From an uncultured Neomegalonema sp. (GTDB taxonomy: Bacteria; Pseudomonadota; Alphaproteobacteria; Rhodobacterales; Rhodobacteraceae), in assembly GCA_937957975.1 (NCBI GenBank), contig CALFFK010000009.1, positions 1-64,000 on the forward strand: a stretch of DNA of 64,000 nucleotides. The letters are read 5' to 3'. The notes beneath the pieces were generated by a model. The model saw only the letters and a list, made by a program, of their open reading frames with translations, made no database searches and had not been told where the DNA came from. The position numbers were made by a program, and so were the translations under genes. Position 1 is the stretch's first letter, and each line of letters begins with the position of its first letter. Positions 1 to 8,629 of the stretch are shown piece after piece.

Positions 1-628
1 TCTCGCCCCAATCCGCGCGATACAGGAATCTCCATCCGCTCGCTGCAAGGGCAATGACCCCCATGCTTCCAAAAATCCAGTACCCGAATAATCTCCGAAA
101 CATCAGACGCCGATCAAACAGGAATGTCGCCCCCGCCGCCAGAACAGCCACCAGCCGCTTACCTTCCGCCGCCGCCCAGGTCGCAAGAATCGCCTGTGCA
201 TCACTGGTCTTGAAGGCTTCGGGCGTTAATAATGCGTTGGTCATGGGATTGTAGCGCAGGTCGAGCCTTTCGATCCCGCGCCCTGCAAATCCATCCAGCA
301 GCGCCCGCCCCCCCGCTTCGCCGATGCTGTTGCCGGATAGATAGAGTGTTGAAAGGTTTGTCAGTTTCTCTGCGATTGTGCGCGCATCATCGTCAGAAAG
401 CTGCAAATCGCGCAAGCCGAGACAGCGGCGATCCTGTCCCGTCAGACCAGCGATCAGCGATTGGGTCAGCGAGGCATCCATCTTGACGATTGTGCCAAAA
501 CCCGTGCGGTCGGCGAACGCCTCATCGAGACGAACTTTTTCGCTGGAAAAGAACAATCCATCCTTTCCCTTCGCCAGCAGGGCGTCGAGGTCTTCGCGCG
601 TGTCGATTTCGCGATAATCGAGTGCCAT
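1..628 (-). CDS. Leucine-rich-repeat protein with a membrane segment, 3' end outside window
   Basis: The minus strand is open from an ATG at 628 to the left edge (about 209 codons), so the C-terminus is missing. The product starts MALDYREIDTRED. Around residues 75-130 it shows two or three leucine-rich repeats of the ribonuclease-inhibitor style (LSTLYLSGNSIGEAGGRALL, then IERLDLRYNP). A hydrophobic stretch (YWIFGSMGVIALAASGW) near residue 190 could be a membrane helix. LRR domains bind proteins or ligands; the partner is not visible here. The gene starts 20 bp after the stop of the M24 hydrolase gene on the same strand, so it may be co-transcribed with it. No other domain can be named from this part. 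Confidence 0.6.
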   Translation of the reverse strand, partial: MALDYREIDTREDLDALLAKGKDGLFFSSEKVRLDEAFADRTGFGTIVKMDASLTQSLIAGLTGQDRRCLGLRDLQLSDDDARTIAEKLTNLSTLYLSGNSIGEAGGRALLDGFAGRGIERLDLRYNPMTNALLTPEAFKTSDAQAILATWAAAEGKRLVAVLAAGATFLFDRRLMFRRLFGYWIFGSMGVIALAASGWRFLYRADWGE

Positions 629-648
629 GTCGCTTCCCCCGTCTTCCG

Positions 649-1770
649 CTATGCTTCAATCACCGGCAATTCCGGCGTGGCCCGCTCCGTCAGCAAGCGG
701 GGGCCGTCCTCTGTCACCACGATATTCTCCTCCGTTACCATCATCCGCCCCGGCCCGACGCCCATTGACGGCTCCAGCGTCAGCACCATCCCCGGCTCCA
801 GCACGCGATTCTCGAAGGCGGCGAGTGATGGCTCCTCGGTTAATTCCGTCCCCAGTCCATGCCCCAGCCGTCCGATCCCGCCATCGGCATCGCCCAGCGC
901 CCCGGCCATGGCCGCATACACCTCCGCACAGGTTCGCCCCGGCCTTGCCGCCGCCAACCCCGCCTCGGTTGCTTCCCACAGCGTCCGATAGGCCCGCTTC
1001 GCCGCATCGCTCGCCGTGCCAATCGCGAAGTTCCGGTCAAAATCGCAGAAATAGCCGCGCAAACTCGCCCCGGTATCGAGCATCAGCACATCGCCCTTGC
1101 GCAGTGGGGTGGCATCGGGGGGCGAGATCACATCGCCATACCCGCCTTGCCCCGCGCCGCCGACCACATACGGAACCTCCTCGGCCCCTTCCTCCAGCAA
1201 GGCGATGCGAAAGGCCCGAAAGGCCGCATCCAGCGCCATGCCTTCCGCGAACAATTCCCCCGCCCGCGCAAAGGCCCGGCTCCCCACCGCACAGATTGCC
1301 GCCATCGCCTCAATCTCGGCGGGGGATTTCACGTAGCGCAAATTCCACACCAGCGCCGACGCATCCACCGGCTCGATCCCCAGCCGCCGGAAATCCAGCA
1401 TTGCCATGCGCAGCGCGCTCGCGCGCCCCATCGGCATCCCGACCACCGAAAACCCCGCCAGCGCATCGCGCAACAACGATACCCCGTCATCATCAGGGTG
1501 CGGCGATGACCACACCCGCACGTCCCGCACCCATGTCGAGCGCATCAACGCTTCGCCAATCCCCGGAATCACGGCAATCGGTGCGCCCTCACGCGGCACG
1601 ATCAGAAACCACGGGCGCGTGGAGGATTGCCAGAACGCCGTCCGAAACCCGCAGAAATACCGGACTTCCACTTCTGTCATCAGTAGCAGGGCATCCATCC
1701 CCGCCGCCGCCATCGCGCCCTGCGCCCGCGCCACGCGCGCCTCATATTCGCCGGGTGGAAAGTCAGGCAT
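649..1770 (-). CDS. M24-family metallohydrolase (Xaa-Pro aminopeptidase/ectoine hydrolase-like)
   Basis: A 373-residue M24 'pita-bread' hydrolase. The five metal-ligand positions are visible: the two Asp in LMLDTGASLRGYFCDFDR (about 230-245), His in LGHGLG (about 304), Glu in LTLEPS (about 333) and Glu in VTEENI (about 348). The N-terminal creatinase-like domain occupies roughly residues 1-150. I chose the start MPDFPPGEY at 1770 because it overlaps the upstream gene's stop by 8 bp; an ATG six codons earlier is possible. M24 members cleave Xaa-Pro peptides, creatine or ectoine. Pairing with a diaminopropionate ammonia-lyase-like enzyme suggests an amide or short-peptide substrate that releases an amino acid for the lyase; that is inference. 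Probably cytoplasmic. Confidence 0.85.
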   Translation of the reverse strand: MPDFPPGEYEARVARAQGAMAAAGMDALLLMTEVEVRYFCGFRTAFWQSSTRPWFLIVPREGAPIAVIPGIGEALMRSTWVRDVRVWSSPHPDDDGVSLLRDALAGFSVVGMPMGRASALRMAMLDFRRLGIEPVDASALVWNLRYVKSPAEIEAMAAICAVGSRAFARAGELFAEGMALDAAFRAFRIALLEEGAEEVPYVVGGAGQGGYGDVISPPDATPLRKGDVLMLDTGASLRGYFCDFDRNFAIGTASDAAKRAYRTLWEATEAGLAAARPGRTCAEVYAAMAGALGDADGGIGRLGHGLGTELTEEPSLAAFENRVLEPGMVLTLEPSMGVGPGRMMVTEENIVVTEDGPRLLTERATPELPVIEA

Positions 1771-2803
1771 CGGATTCCTCCGACACATAGATCATTGCCC
1801 GCATCCCCGCTTCGGGCATCCCGATCAACCCGGCAAAGCCCCCTGCGCCCGATGGGGTAGTCTCCATCCCCGCCGCCGCCAGCCGCGCCGCCGCCTCCTG
1901 CCCTTCCTGTTCGGAAACCAGCACGAACATATCCGCCTCCCGCGCCAGATATTTCAGCGCCAGATCCGACGGTTCCTTGCAATCGAGCCGCCCCATGCAG
2001 GAGACCGGCCCTTCCGTCAGCACGGATTTCCCGGCCTCGATACTGGCAAAGAGGGCAGGGGCCGCATCCGGCTCCACCACCACCAGCTTGACGGCATCGC
2101 CCCAGATCAACCGCGCCGCCACAGCCCCGCCGATGGCCATGCCTCCGACTCCTGCTTGCAGGAAGACATGGGTGGGCGGCTCCGGTATCTGATCGCCCGC
2201 TTCCCCGCCCATGGTCAGATAGCCTTCCATGATGTCGCGCGGGGGTTGGGAATAGCCTTCCCAGGATGTATCCGACAGCAGATGCCAGCCCTGCGCCTCG
2301 CCCTCGGCCATCGCGGCGGTCAGGCTCTCGGCGTAATCCTCGCCTGCGCGTCGCACATCGGCCCCCTTGCTGCGCAAGCGCCCGGCAAAGGTTTCCGGCA
2401 CGGTATTCGACAGATAGACAACGGCCTTGGCCCCGAACAGCCTTGCCCCGGCGGCCAGCGAAATCCCGTGATTGCCTGCACTGGCCGAAACATAAGTGCG
2501 CCCGGCCAGCGCCGTTTCGGGATTGCCCCCCGCCGCCACGGCTTCCTTGGCCAGCGCATAGGCCGCGCCCAGCGCCTTGAAGCTGCCCAGCCCCATCCGC
2601 AGCCGCTCATCCTTTGCGTGAAGCGCCGCAATGCCCAGATCGTTCGCCACGGCATCCAGCGAGACCAACGGCGTTTCCATCGCCACCGGGCACAGCGCAT
2701 AAAGCGCCCGTGACCCGGCCATATCGAGGGATACTTCCCCCTCTGCCATGCCATCAACGGAAGGCAGACCCCTGCCACGCAAGGGATTATCAAGAACGCG
2801 CAT
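1763..2803 (-). CDS. Diaminopropionate ammonia-lyase-like PLP enzyme
   Basis: Fold-type II PLP-dependent lyase of about 346 residues. The Schiff-base lysine lies in LRMGLGSFKALGAA (about 75), the substrate loop in SASAGNHGIS (about 110), and the phosphate-binding glycine loop in FLQAGVGGMAIGG (about 222). LGSFKALG with SAGNHG is typical of 2,3-diaminopropionate ammonia-lyase (DpaL), which converts diaminopropionate to pyruvate and ammonia. The family is usually near 400 residues, so this is a shorter member. Of two adjacent ATGs, the second (2803) has the better-spaced GGAG. The stop overlaps the start of the M24 hydrolase gene, indicating one operon and coupled translation. A threonine-dehydratase-like role is the main alternative. 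Confidence 0.75.
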   Translation of the reverse strand: MRVLDNPLRGRGLPSVDGMAEGEVSLDMAGSRALYALCPVAMETPLVSLDAVANDLGIAALHAKDERLRMGLGSFKALGAAYALAKEAVAAGGNPETALAGRTYVSASAGNHGISLAAGARLFGAKAVVYLSNTVPETFAGRLRSKGADVRRAGEDYAESLTAAMAEGEAQGWHLLSDTSWEGYSQPPRDIMEGYLTMGGEAGDQIPEPPTHVFLQAGVGGMAIGGAVAARLIWGDAVKLVVVEPDAAPALFASIEAGKSVLTEGPVSCMGRLDCKEPSDLALKYLAREADMFVLVSEQEGQEAAARLAAAGMETTPSGAGGFAGLIGMPEAGMRAMIYVSEESDA

Positions 2804-2984
2804 CGTCATCGTCTCCGGTCAAAATCAACCGGACGACCCTGCCTTGCCGAACGCGAAATACAAGAGGTTATTCGAGTATCGTGGCCCTGATGCAGACACG
2901 GCGAACCGCCCCTGCATCGCTTTCATTCCTGCAAATGCAGAAATCTTTCAATCACTTCAAGCCAATGCCCGCCGCTCACCCGCC

Positions 2985-3479
2985 TCAATCGTCATAAACC
3001 GGCGGTTCGGGTAGCTGCCCTTCCGGCCCCCATGGCGCGACGACCACGGCGGAAATCGAATTTTTCGGTGATCCTTCGATCACCTTGTCTGAATAGCTCA
3101 GATAGACCAGCGCATTACGCTTTGGATCATAGAATCGCACGACCTGTAGTTTCTTGAACAGGATCGAGGTGCGCTGCTGGAACACGTTCTCACCCGCCTC
3201 CAATTCGCCCGTATAGCTGATCGGCCCTGTCTGACGGCAGGTGATGGAGGCATCGGATGTGTCTTCGGCCAGACCGAGTGATCCCCGAATTCCCCCCGTC
3301 TTCGCCCGCGACAGGAAACACGCGACGCCATCCACTTTCGGATCATCAAAGGCTTCGACCACGATCTTGTGGTTCGCGCCCAGCAGTTTGAAGACCGTGG
3401 AAACCTCACCGATTTCATCGGCAAAAGCGGGCAGGGCGAGCGCGGTTACGGCCCCGGCAGCGAGCAAAAAGCGTTTCAT
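2985..3479 (-). CDS. creA: CreA family protein, exported
   Basis: A 164-residue protein with a clear signal peptide ([20 protein letters not shown], cleavage after AFA). The CreA core follows, with [29 protein letters not shown] and the aromatic [19 protein letters not shown] near the C-terminus. CreA proteins are widespread, small and periplasmic; their biochemical role is not established. GGAG lies about 8 bases before the ATG. It is downstream of the rhomboid gene on the same strand with a 71-bp gap, and 180 bp upstream of the PLP-enzyme gene; the latter gap contains a degenerate palindromic repeat near 2925. Confidence 0.9.
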   Translation of the reverse strand: MKRFLLAAGAVTALALPAFADEIGEVSTVFKLLGANHKIVVEAFDDPKVDGVACFLSRAKTGGIRGSLGLAEDTSDASITCRQTGPISYTGELEAGENVFQQRTSILFKKLQVVRFYDPKRNALVYLSYSDKVIEGSPKNSISAVVVAPWGPEGQLPEPPVYDD

Positions 3480-3550
3480 TCTGAAATCTCCAACAGCAAA
3501 AGTGGTACTCGTTCAGCAGGTGGTGCGCATCCGGTGTGCTTTCCACCCCT

Positions 3551-4267
3551 TCAGCGTTTTACCAACCCCCATGGCCCCGGTATCGGCGCTTCCTCATAGG
3601 GCATCTCTGGCCAGTATTGTGGTTTGCCACGCAGCATCCAGATCAACGCGATGCCGATAACTCCGGCGACGAACCCGCCGATATGCGCGAAATAGGCAAC
3701 CCCGCCGCCTTCCATGCCAATGTTTGCCACCCCCATCACGATCTGAAGCGCCATCCAGCCGCCCAGTACGATCCATGCGGCCAGCGGTACGACCTTGATA
3801 ATGATGACGATGATGAACAACACATCCACCCGCGCCTTCGGGAACAATAACAGATAGCCCCCCATCAGCCCGGCGATTGCGCCCGATGCCCCGACATTGG
3901 GGATTGGGGACAAGGGGTCCACAGCGATTTGCGCTGCTGATGCCACCAACCCGCAGAGCAGATAAAAGAGCAAAAACCCCACATGCCCAAGATAATCCTC
4001 CAGATTATCCCCGAACACCCACAGGAACAGCATGTTCCCCGCCAGATGCATCCATCCGCCATGCATGAACATACAGGTTATCAGCGTATGCCAGTCGGTC
4101 CCCGCCGTCACTTCCGCAGGAACCATCGCCCATGTATCAAAAACCGCATAGACCTGATGATCCGACAGGAACCCATAGGTCAGATATATCAGTATATTGA
4201 TCGCGATCAGCGCGTAGGCAACATAGGGAATCCGGTTGGACGGGTTGTGATCTCGAAAGGGAAACAT
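3551..4267 (-). CDS. Rhomboid-family intramembrane serine protease
   Basis: A 238-residue polytopic membrane protein. It has the rhomboid hallmarks: the MHGGWMHLAGNMLFLWVFGDN helix (HxxxN, about residues 68-88), the nucleophile serine in NVGASGAIAG (about 128) and the catalytic histidine in AHIGGFVAG (about 193). Six to seven hydrophobic segments are visible. Rhomboids cleave type I membrane proteins within the bilayer; the substrate here is unknown. The C-terminal tail (KPQYWPEMPYEEAPIP) is cytoplasmic and proline-rich. The gene is divergent from the SDR gene at 4425, with a 157-bp shared promoter region. Confidence 0.92.
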   Translation of the reverse strand: MFPFRDHNPSNRIPYVAYALIAINILIYLTYGFLSDHQVYAVFDTWAMVPAEVTAGTDWHTLITCMFMHGGWMHLAGNMLFLWVFGDNLEDYLGHVGFLLFYLLCGLVASAAQIAVDPLSPIPNVGASGAIAGLMGGYLLLFPKARVDVLFIIVIIIKVVPLAAWIVLGGWMALQIVMGVANIGMEGGGVAYFAHIGGFVAGVIGIALIWMLRGKPQYWPEMPYEEAPIPGPWGLVKR

Positions 4268-4424
4268 CGCCTTGGTCCCGCCGGTTGCCTAAAGGTAGCT
4301 GACGCTATCCCATCGGTTCCAATATGGGAAGGTGCGGTGATCCGGCTCCTTATAATAGCAACGCGGTTGTCAAGCTGATGGTCCGGTGAAATGGTGGTGG
4401 CAACCACGCGGCGGAGGAGAACCC

Positions 4425-5246
4425 ATGACACCGGAGGCATTGTTTTCATTGACCGGCAAGACCGCCCTGGTCACGGGCGGCGCAACGGGTATTGGCCGGA
4501 TGGCCGCCGAAGCCCTCGTGCGCGCCGGGGCGCATGTGATGATTGCCAGCCGCAAGGGGGACGCGTGCGAGCGGGTGGCCGACGAGCTGAATGCGTTGGG
4601 CGCATCCGGCAGTGCCGAAGGCTTCGCCGGTGATGTTGCGACCGAAGCGGGCGTTAATGCACTTGCCGCAGCGGTGCAGGACAGGGCTGATGCGCTGCAT
4701 ATCCTGATGAACAATGCCGGTCGAAGCTGGGGCGCGCCGCTGGATACATTCCCCTATCACGCATGGGACAAGGTTCTCTCGCTCAATGTCACCGGCCTTT
4801 TCGCACTGACCCAGGCTTTGCTGCCCCTGTTGCGCGCCGGGGCCAGCGATGATGATCCTGCGCGCGTGGTCAATCTCGGCTCGGTCATGGGCGAAGTACC
4901 GATGGGCGATGGTGCTTACAGCTATGCGGCCTCAAAGGCGGCGGTGCATCAGATCACCCGAATCCTCGCGAAAGAACTCGCCGCAGACCGCATCACCGTC
5001 AACGCGCTCGCGCCGGGGCCATTCGTCAGCAAGATGACCGCCTTTGCAACGGCGGATACCACCATGCGATCCCGCGTTGGGGAGGATGTGCCATTGGGAC
5101 GTGTCGGACAGCCCGAAGATATTGCGGCCTGTGTGTTGTTCCTGTGTGGTGCGGGGGGTGGCTATGTCACGGGGGCGATCCTGCCGGTCAGCGGCGGTAT
5201 CAATGTGATGACCGGCCCCAATATCTTCGGCGCAGCCAGCGAATGA
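4425..5246 (+). CDS. SDR-family NAD(P)-dependent oxidoreductase
   Basis: A 273-residue classical short-chain dehydrogenase. The nucleotide loop is TGGATGIG (about 16-23), the NNAG motif is at about 92, and the catalytic set is Ser in NLGSVMG, Tyr and Lys in YSYAASKAA (about 160-165). The C-terminus keeps the usual GGYVTGAILPVSGG segment. The start at 4425 is preceded by GGAGGAG at ideal spacing; an ATG 13 codons upstream lacks one. It is the first gene of a plus-strand cluster with an acyl-CoA dehydrogenase and an APH-like kinase. In that context a role as hydroxyacyl or acyl-chain dehydrogenase is likely; the substrate cannot be read from sequence. Confidence 0.9.
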   Translation: MTPEALFSLTGKTALVTGGATGIGRMAAEALVRAGAHVMIASRKGDACERVADELNALGASGSAEGFAGDVATEAGVNALAAAVQDRADALHILMNNAGRSWGAPLDTFPYHAWDKVLSLNVTGLFALTQALLPLLRAGASDDDPARVVNLGSVMGEVPMGDGAYSYAASKAAVHQITRILAKELAADRITVNALAPGPFVSKMTAFATADTTMRSRVGEDVPLGRVGQPEDIAACVLFLCGAGGGYVTGAILPVSGGINVMTGPNIFGAASE

Positions 5247-5321
5247 ACAAGCTCTCGTCACCAAGCGGACCCACCCGGCCCTGTTTCGACGACACTCCAT
5301 GATGAAAAGGAAACCCGCATA

Positions 5322-6557
5322 ATGAATTTGGGCATGTCGGCGCGTGTGAAACCGCTGGTCGAAAAAGTGCGACAGATGGTCGATGAAGACATCGCGCCAC
5401 TGGATGCGGAATTTCACGCTGAAATCGGCAAGCATCCATCCGGCGACCGTTTCCGGCATACTGCGCGTCAGCTTGAGATCCTCGATACGCTGAAAGCCAC
5501 TGCCAAAGATCGTGGGTTATGGAATTTCTGGCTTACGGATTCCGAGCGCGGCTATGGGCTTACCACGGTCGAATATGCCTATCTGGCGGAGGAGATGGGC
5601 AAGGTCTCCATTGCGGCGGAAATCTTCAACTGCAATGCCCCGGACACGGGTAATATGGAGGTTCTGGAACGCTATGGCACTGCCGCGCACAGGGAACGCT
5701 GGCTCCAGCCCTTGCTGAACGGCGATATCCGCTCGGCCTATCTGATGACCGAACCCGATATTGCCTCCTCCGATGCGACCAATATCGCATTGTCGGCCCG
5801 TCTGGAGGGCGATGAATGGGTGCTGAATGGCGAGAAATGGTGGTCATCCGGCGCGGGCGACCCGCGCACGAAGCTGTATATCATCATGGCGGAATCCGAT
5901 CCTGACGCCTCCAAACACGCGCGTCATTCGATGTTTCTGGTGTCGGCGGAGGCGGCTGGCATCGAAATCCTGCGGCCGATGATGGTGTTCAACCATGACG
6001 ACGCCCCCCATGGCCATATGCATATTCGCTTCACGGATGTGCGCGTTCCCGCTGAAGACCTTGTGTTGGGCCGGGGGCGCGGCTTTGAGGTTGCGCAAGG
6101 CCGCCTTGGGCCGGGGCGCATCCACCATTGTATGCGCGCGATTGGGCAAGCTGAAAAGGCGCTCGAACTCATGTGCAAACGGTCGCTTTCGCGCGAAGCC
6201 TTCGGCAAGAAGCTGGCGGAGCTTGGCGCGAATTATGACATTATCGCCAATGCCCGGATGGAGATCGAGCAAGCCCGCCTTCTTTGCCTGAAGGCCGCAT
6301 GGATGATGGATACCGAAGGCACGCGCGCGGCGGCCCCGTGGATCAGCCAGATCAAGGTCGTTGCCCCGATCATGGCGCTCAGGGTCATTGACGAGGCGAT
6401 GCAGATGCACGGCGCGGGCGGAATTTCGCAGGATACGCCTCTGGCGGGTATGTGGACCCATGTGCGTACCCTGCGCCTTGCCGACGGCCCCGATGCCGTA
6501 CACCGGCGTCAGGTCGCAAGGGCTGAATTGCGGCGCTATACCAACGAAACAGCATGA
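5322..6557 (+). CDS. Acyl-CoA dehydrogenase, ACAD10/11-like
   Basis: A 411-residue flavin-dependent acyl-CoA dehydrogenase. FAD and acyl-binding segments are visible: YLMTEPDIASSDATNI (about 140), WVLNGEKWWSSGAGDP (about 167-182) and the C-terminal MQMHGAGGISQDTPLA with LRLADGPDAVHRR. The family's usual C-terminal glutamate sits in a divergent ADGPDAVH context, as in the ACAD10/ACAD11 branch. The stop overlaps the ATG of the APH-like kinase by 4 bp (ATGA), so both products are probably made together. In animals these two domains are fused as ACAD10/11 and act on 4-hydroxyacyl-CoA; Pseudomonas LvaA/LvaC is a split bacterial counterpart. Assignment to that pathway is inference from the pairing. 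Confidence 0.88.
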   Translation: MNLGMSARVKPLVEKVRQMVDEDIAPLDAEFHAEIGKHPSGDRFRHTARQLEILDTLKATAKDRGLWNFWLTDSERGYGLTTVEYAYLAEEMGKVSIAAEIFNCNAPDTGNMEVLERYGTAAHRERWLQPLLNGDIRSAYLMTEPDIASSDATNIALSARLEGDEWVLNGEKWWSSGAGDPRTKLYIIMAESDPDASKHARHSMFLVSAEAAGIEILRPMMVFNHDDAPHGHMHIRFTDVRVPAEDLVLGRGRGFEVAQGRLGPGRIHHCMRAIGQAEKALELMCKRSLSREAFGKKLAELGANYDIIANARMEIEQARLLCLKAAWMMDTEGTRAAAPWISQIKVVAPIMALRVIDEAMQMHGAGGISQDTPLAGMWTHVRTLRLADGPDAVHRRQVARAELRRYTNETA

Positions 6558-7576
6558 CGATGCTGCTCGATACCGACCGCGTTGCCGCATATCTCACCGA
6601 TCACATGCCCGGTTTTGAAGGGCCACTGACGGCACAGCAATTCCCCAGCGGCCAGTCAAACCCGACTTTCCTGATACGCGCGGCCTCTGGCATCTATGTT
6701 CTGCGCCGCAAGCCACCGGGCGTGCTGCTGAAATCGGCCCATGCCGTAGACCGCGAATTCCGGGTGCAATCGGCGTTGGCAGACAGCGCCGTGCCCGTGG
6801 CGAAGATGTATCTTCTGTGTGAAGACGATGCCGTCATCGGCTCGGCCTTCTATGTGATGCAGCATATGGAGGGCCGCAACCTGAACGATCCGCGCTTGCC
6901 GGGGATGTCGCCCGGCGAAAGGGCGGCGATCTATGACGAGATGAACCGCGTCCTTGCCGCCTTGCACGATGTTGATGTTGACGCGGTGGGCCTGTCGGAT
7001 TTTGGCCCGCCGGGAAATTATTATGAACGTCAGATCGGGCGTTGGTCCAAGCAATACCATGCGAGCGAAACCGGCCCGTTGCCCGACATGAACGCGTTGA
7101 TGGATCGCCTTGTTGATCGCATCCCTGCGCCGGATGGTCAGCGCAGCCTCGTGCATGGCGATTATCGCATCGACAACATGATCTTTGACGCCCATGGCGC
7201 GCAGTGCCTTGCGATCCTCGATTGGGAACTCTCGACAATCGGGCATCCCTATGCTGACCTCGCCGCGATGGTGATGCAATGGCATATGCCCGCCGGTGAG
7301 GAGGGGCGCGGTCTGGACGGGTTCGATCGCGCAACGAACGGCTTGCCGCACGACGAAGACTTCATCGCCGCCTATTGTGAGCGTCGTGGTCTTTCCGGTA
7401 TCCCTGATTTCGGGTTTTACTTGGCTTTCTGCTTCTTTCGTCTGGCCGCGATTCTACAGGGCGTAAAAAGGCGCGCGTTGGATGGCAATGCCTCCAACCC
7501 CGAACTCGGTTTGCGATACGCCTCCGTCATCCCGATGCTGGCGTCAAAGGGATTGGATGCTCTTGGGAACAGGTGA
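6554..7576 (+). CDS. APH/ACAD10-type phosphotransferase (putative 4-hydroxyacyl-CoA kinase)
   Basis: A 340-residue aminoglycoside-phosphotransferase-fold kinase. N-lobe: FPSGQSNPTFLI and YVLRRKPPG (nucleotide-binding lysine region, about 45-55). Catalytic loop: LVHGDYRIDNMIFD (about 198-211, with Asp and Asn). Metal motif: ILDWELSTIGHPYADLA (about 222, Asp). RRKPPGVLLKSAHAVDREF is typical of the kinase half of ACAD10/ACAD11. The ATG overlaps the dehydrogenase stop, and the PhyH gene starts 3 bp after this stop, so all belong to one transcript. By analogy to ACAD11 and LvaA, it may phosphorylate the 4-hydroxyl of a hydroxyacyl-CoA so the dehydrogenase partner can eliminate phosphate. Confidence 0.88.
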   Translation: MTMLLDTDRVAAYLTDHMPGFEGPLTAQQFPSGQSNPTFLIRAASGIYVLRRKPPGVLLKSAHAVDREFRVQSALADSAVPVAKMYLLCEDDAVIGSAFYVMQHMEGRNLNDPRLPGMSPGERAAIYDEMNRVLAALHDVDVDAVGLSDFGPPGNYYERQIGRWSKQYHASETGPLPDMNALMDRLVDRIPAPDGQRSLVHGDYRIDNMIFDAHGAQCLAILDWELSTIGHPYADLAAMVMQWHMPAGEEGRGLDGFDRATNGLPHDEDFIAAYCERRGLSGIPDFGFYLAFCFFRLAAILQGVKRRALDGNASNPELGLRYASVIPMLASKGLDALGNR

Positions 7577-7579
7577 ATT

Positions 7580-8470
7580 ATGCTGACAAACGAACAGATC
7601 GGTTTTTATCGCGAAAACGGTTATCTGCGGGTCGAAGGGGCCATTGAGCCAAAACCCCTCGCCGCGATGCAGCGGGTTACGGCAGATCTTATCGAGCGGT
7701 CCCGTACCATCACTGACAGCGACGATACCTATGATCTCGATGACGGCCACACCCCTGACACTCCGCGCCTTACCCGGATCAAGTTGCCCCATACCCGTGA
7801 TGCGGCGTTTTCCGACGTGCTGTACAGTCAGCGCCTCGCTTCGATTCTCAAGCCGTTACTCGGCCCGAACATCCGCCTTCATACCTCCAAACTCAATACC
7901 AAGGCTCCCGGTGGCGGGGCGGCGGTGGAGTGGCATCAGGATTGGGCTTTCTACCCCCATACCAACGACGATATTCTCGCTGTTGGTATCATGCTGGAAG
8001 ACGTGGATGAGGTGAATGGCCCTCTGATGGTCGTCCCCGGCACTCACAAAAATCCAGTGCTCAGTCACCATCGCAATGGCGTTTTTTGCGGTGCCATTGA
8101 TCCCGCTGATCCGCTGTTTGAGCGGGACAAGGCCGTCACGATCACTGGCAAGGCGGGCGACATGAGTATCCACCATGTCCGCGTCCTGCACGGCTCGGCA
8201 CCCAACCTCTCGGATCGTGCGCGGAAAATCCTGTTTTTTGAGTTGATTGCCGCCGATGCATGGCCCCTGATGGGCGTCGCAGGCGTCTATCAAGGTCTTT
8301 CCGCCCCCGAAATGTGGGGCCGGATGCAAGGTAATATCATCTGCGGCGAGCAACCGACAATTCCGCGCCTTGCGGCGATACCTGTTTCCATGCCCTTGCC
8401 GCCTCCCCCTGATGCGACCTCCATCTTCAAGGTTCAAAAATCAGGGGGAGCGATCAGCGCCTTTGCATGA
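7580..8470 (+). CDS. Phytanoyl-CoA dioxygenase (PhyH) family protein
   Basis: A 296-residue Fe(II)/2-oxoglutarate oxygenase. The iron triad is visible: HxD in EWHQDWAFYPHTND (about 113-115) and the distal His in VRVLHGSAPN (about 197), followed by an Arg (DRARKIL) suited to 2-oxoglutarate. The N-terminus (LTNEQIGFYRENGYLRVEG) is the standard PhyH opening. It starts 3 bp after the kinase gene, making it the fourth gene of the SDR/ACAD/APH cluster. A hydroxylation that creates the hydroxyacyl substrate for the kinase/dehydrogenase pair would fit, but PhyH enzymes have many substrates and this is not shown. A 159-bp gap separates it from the TRAP operon. Confidence 0.9.
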   Translation: MLTNEQIGFYRENGYLRVEGAIEPKPLAAMQRVTADLIERSRTITDSDDTYDLDDGHTPDTPRLTRIKLPHTRDAAFSDVLYSQRLASILKPLLGPNIRLHTSKLNTKAPGGGAAVEWHQDWAFYPHTNDDILAVGIMLEDVDEVNGPLMVVPGTHKNPVLSHHRNGVFCGAIDPADPLFERDKAVTITGKAGDMSIHHVRVLHGSAPNLSDRARKILFFELIAADAWPLMGVAGVYQGLSAPEMWGRMQGNIICGEQPTIPRLAAIPVSMPLPPPPDATSIFKVQKSGGAISAFA

Positions 8471-8629
8471 AATGTAAATTCGGGGTTTAAAAACTGCCTC
8501 GTATCGCGTTGAATACAACCCGAAGGGTAAAGACGAAAAGGACGATTGCCACGATTCACCCATGCTCCTCCGGTCACGGGAGCGCCACCAATGATGACCG
8601 AATTCCAATCGTATCTCAGGGAGAGAACC

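Noticed and set aside
627-1790. 387-codon plus-strand ORF opposite the M24 gene
   Set aside because: Very Pro/Arg/Ser-rich antisense shadow of a gene with all catalytic residues on the other strand.
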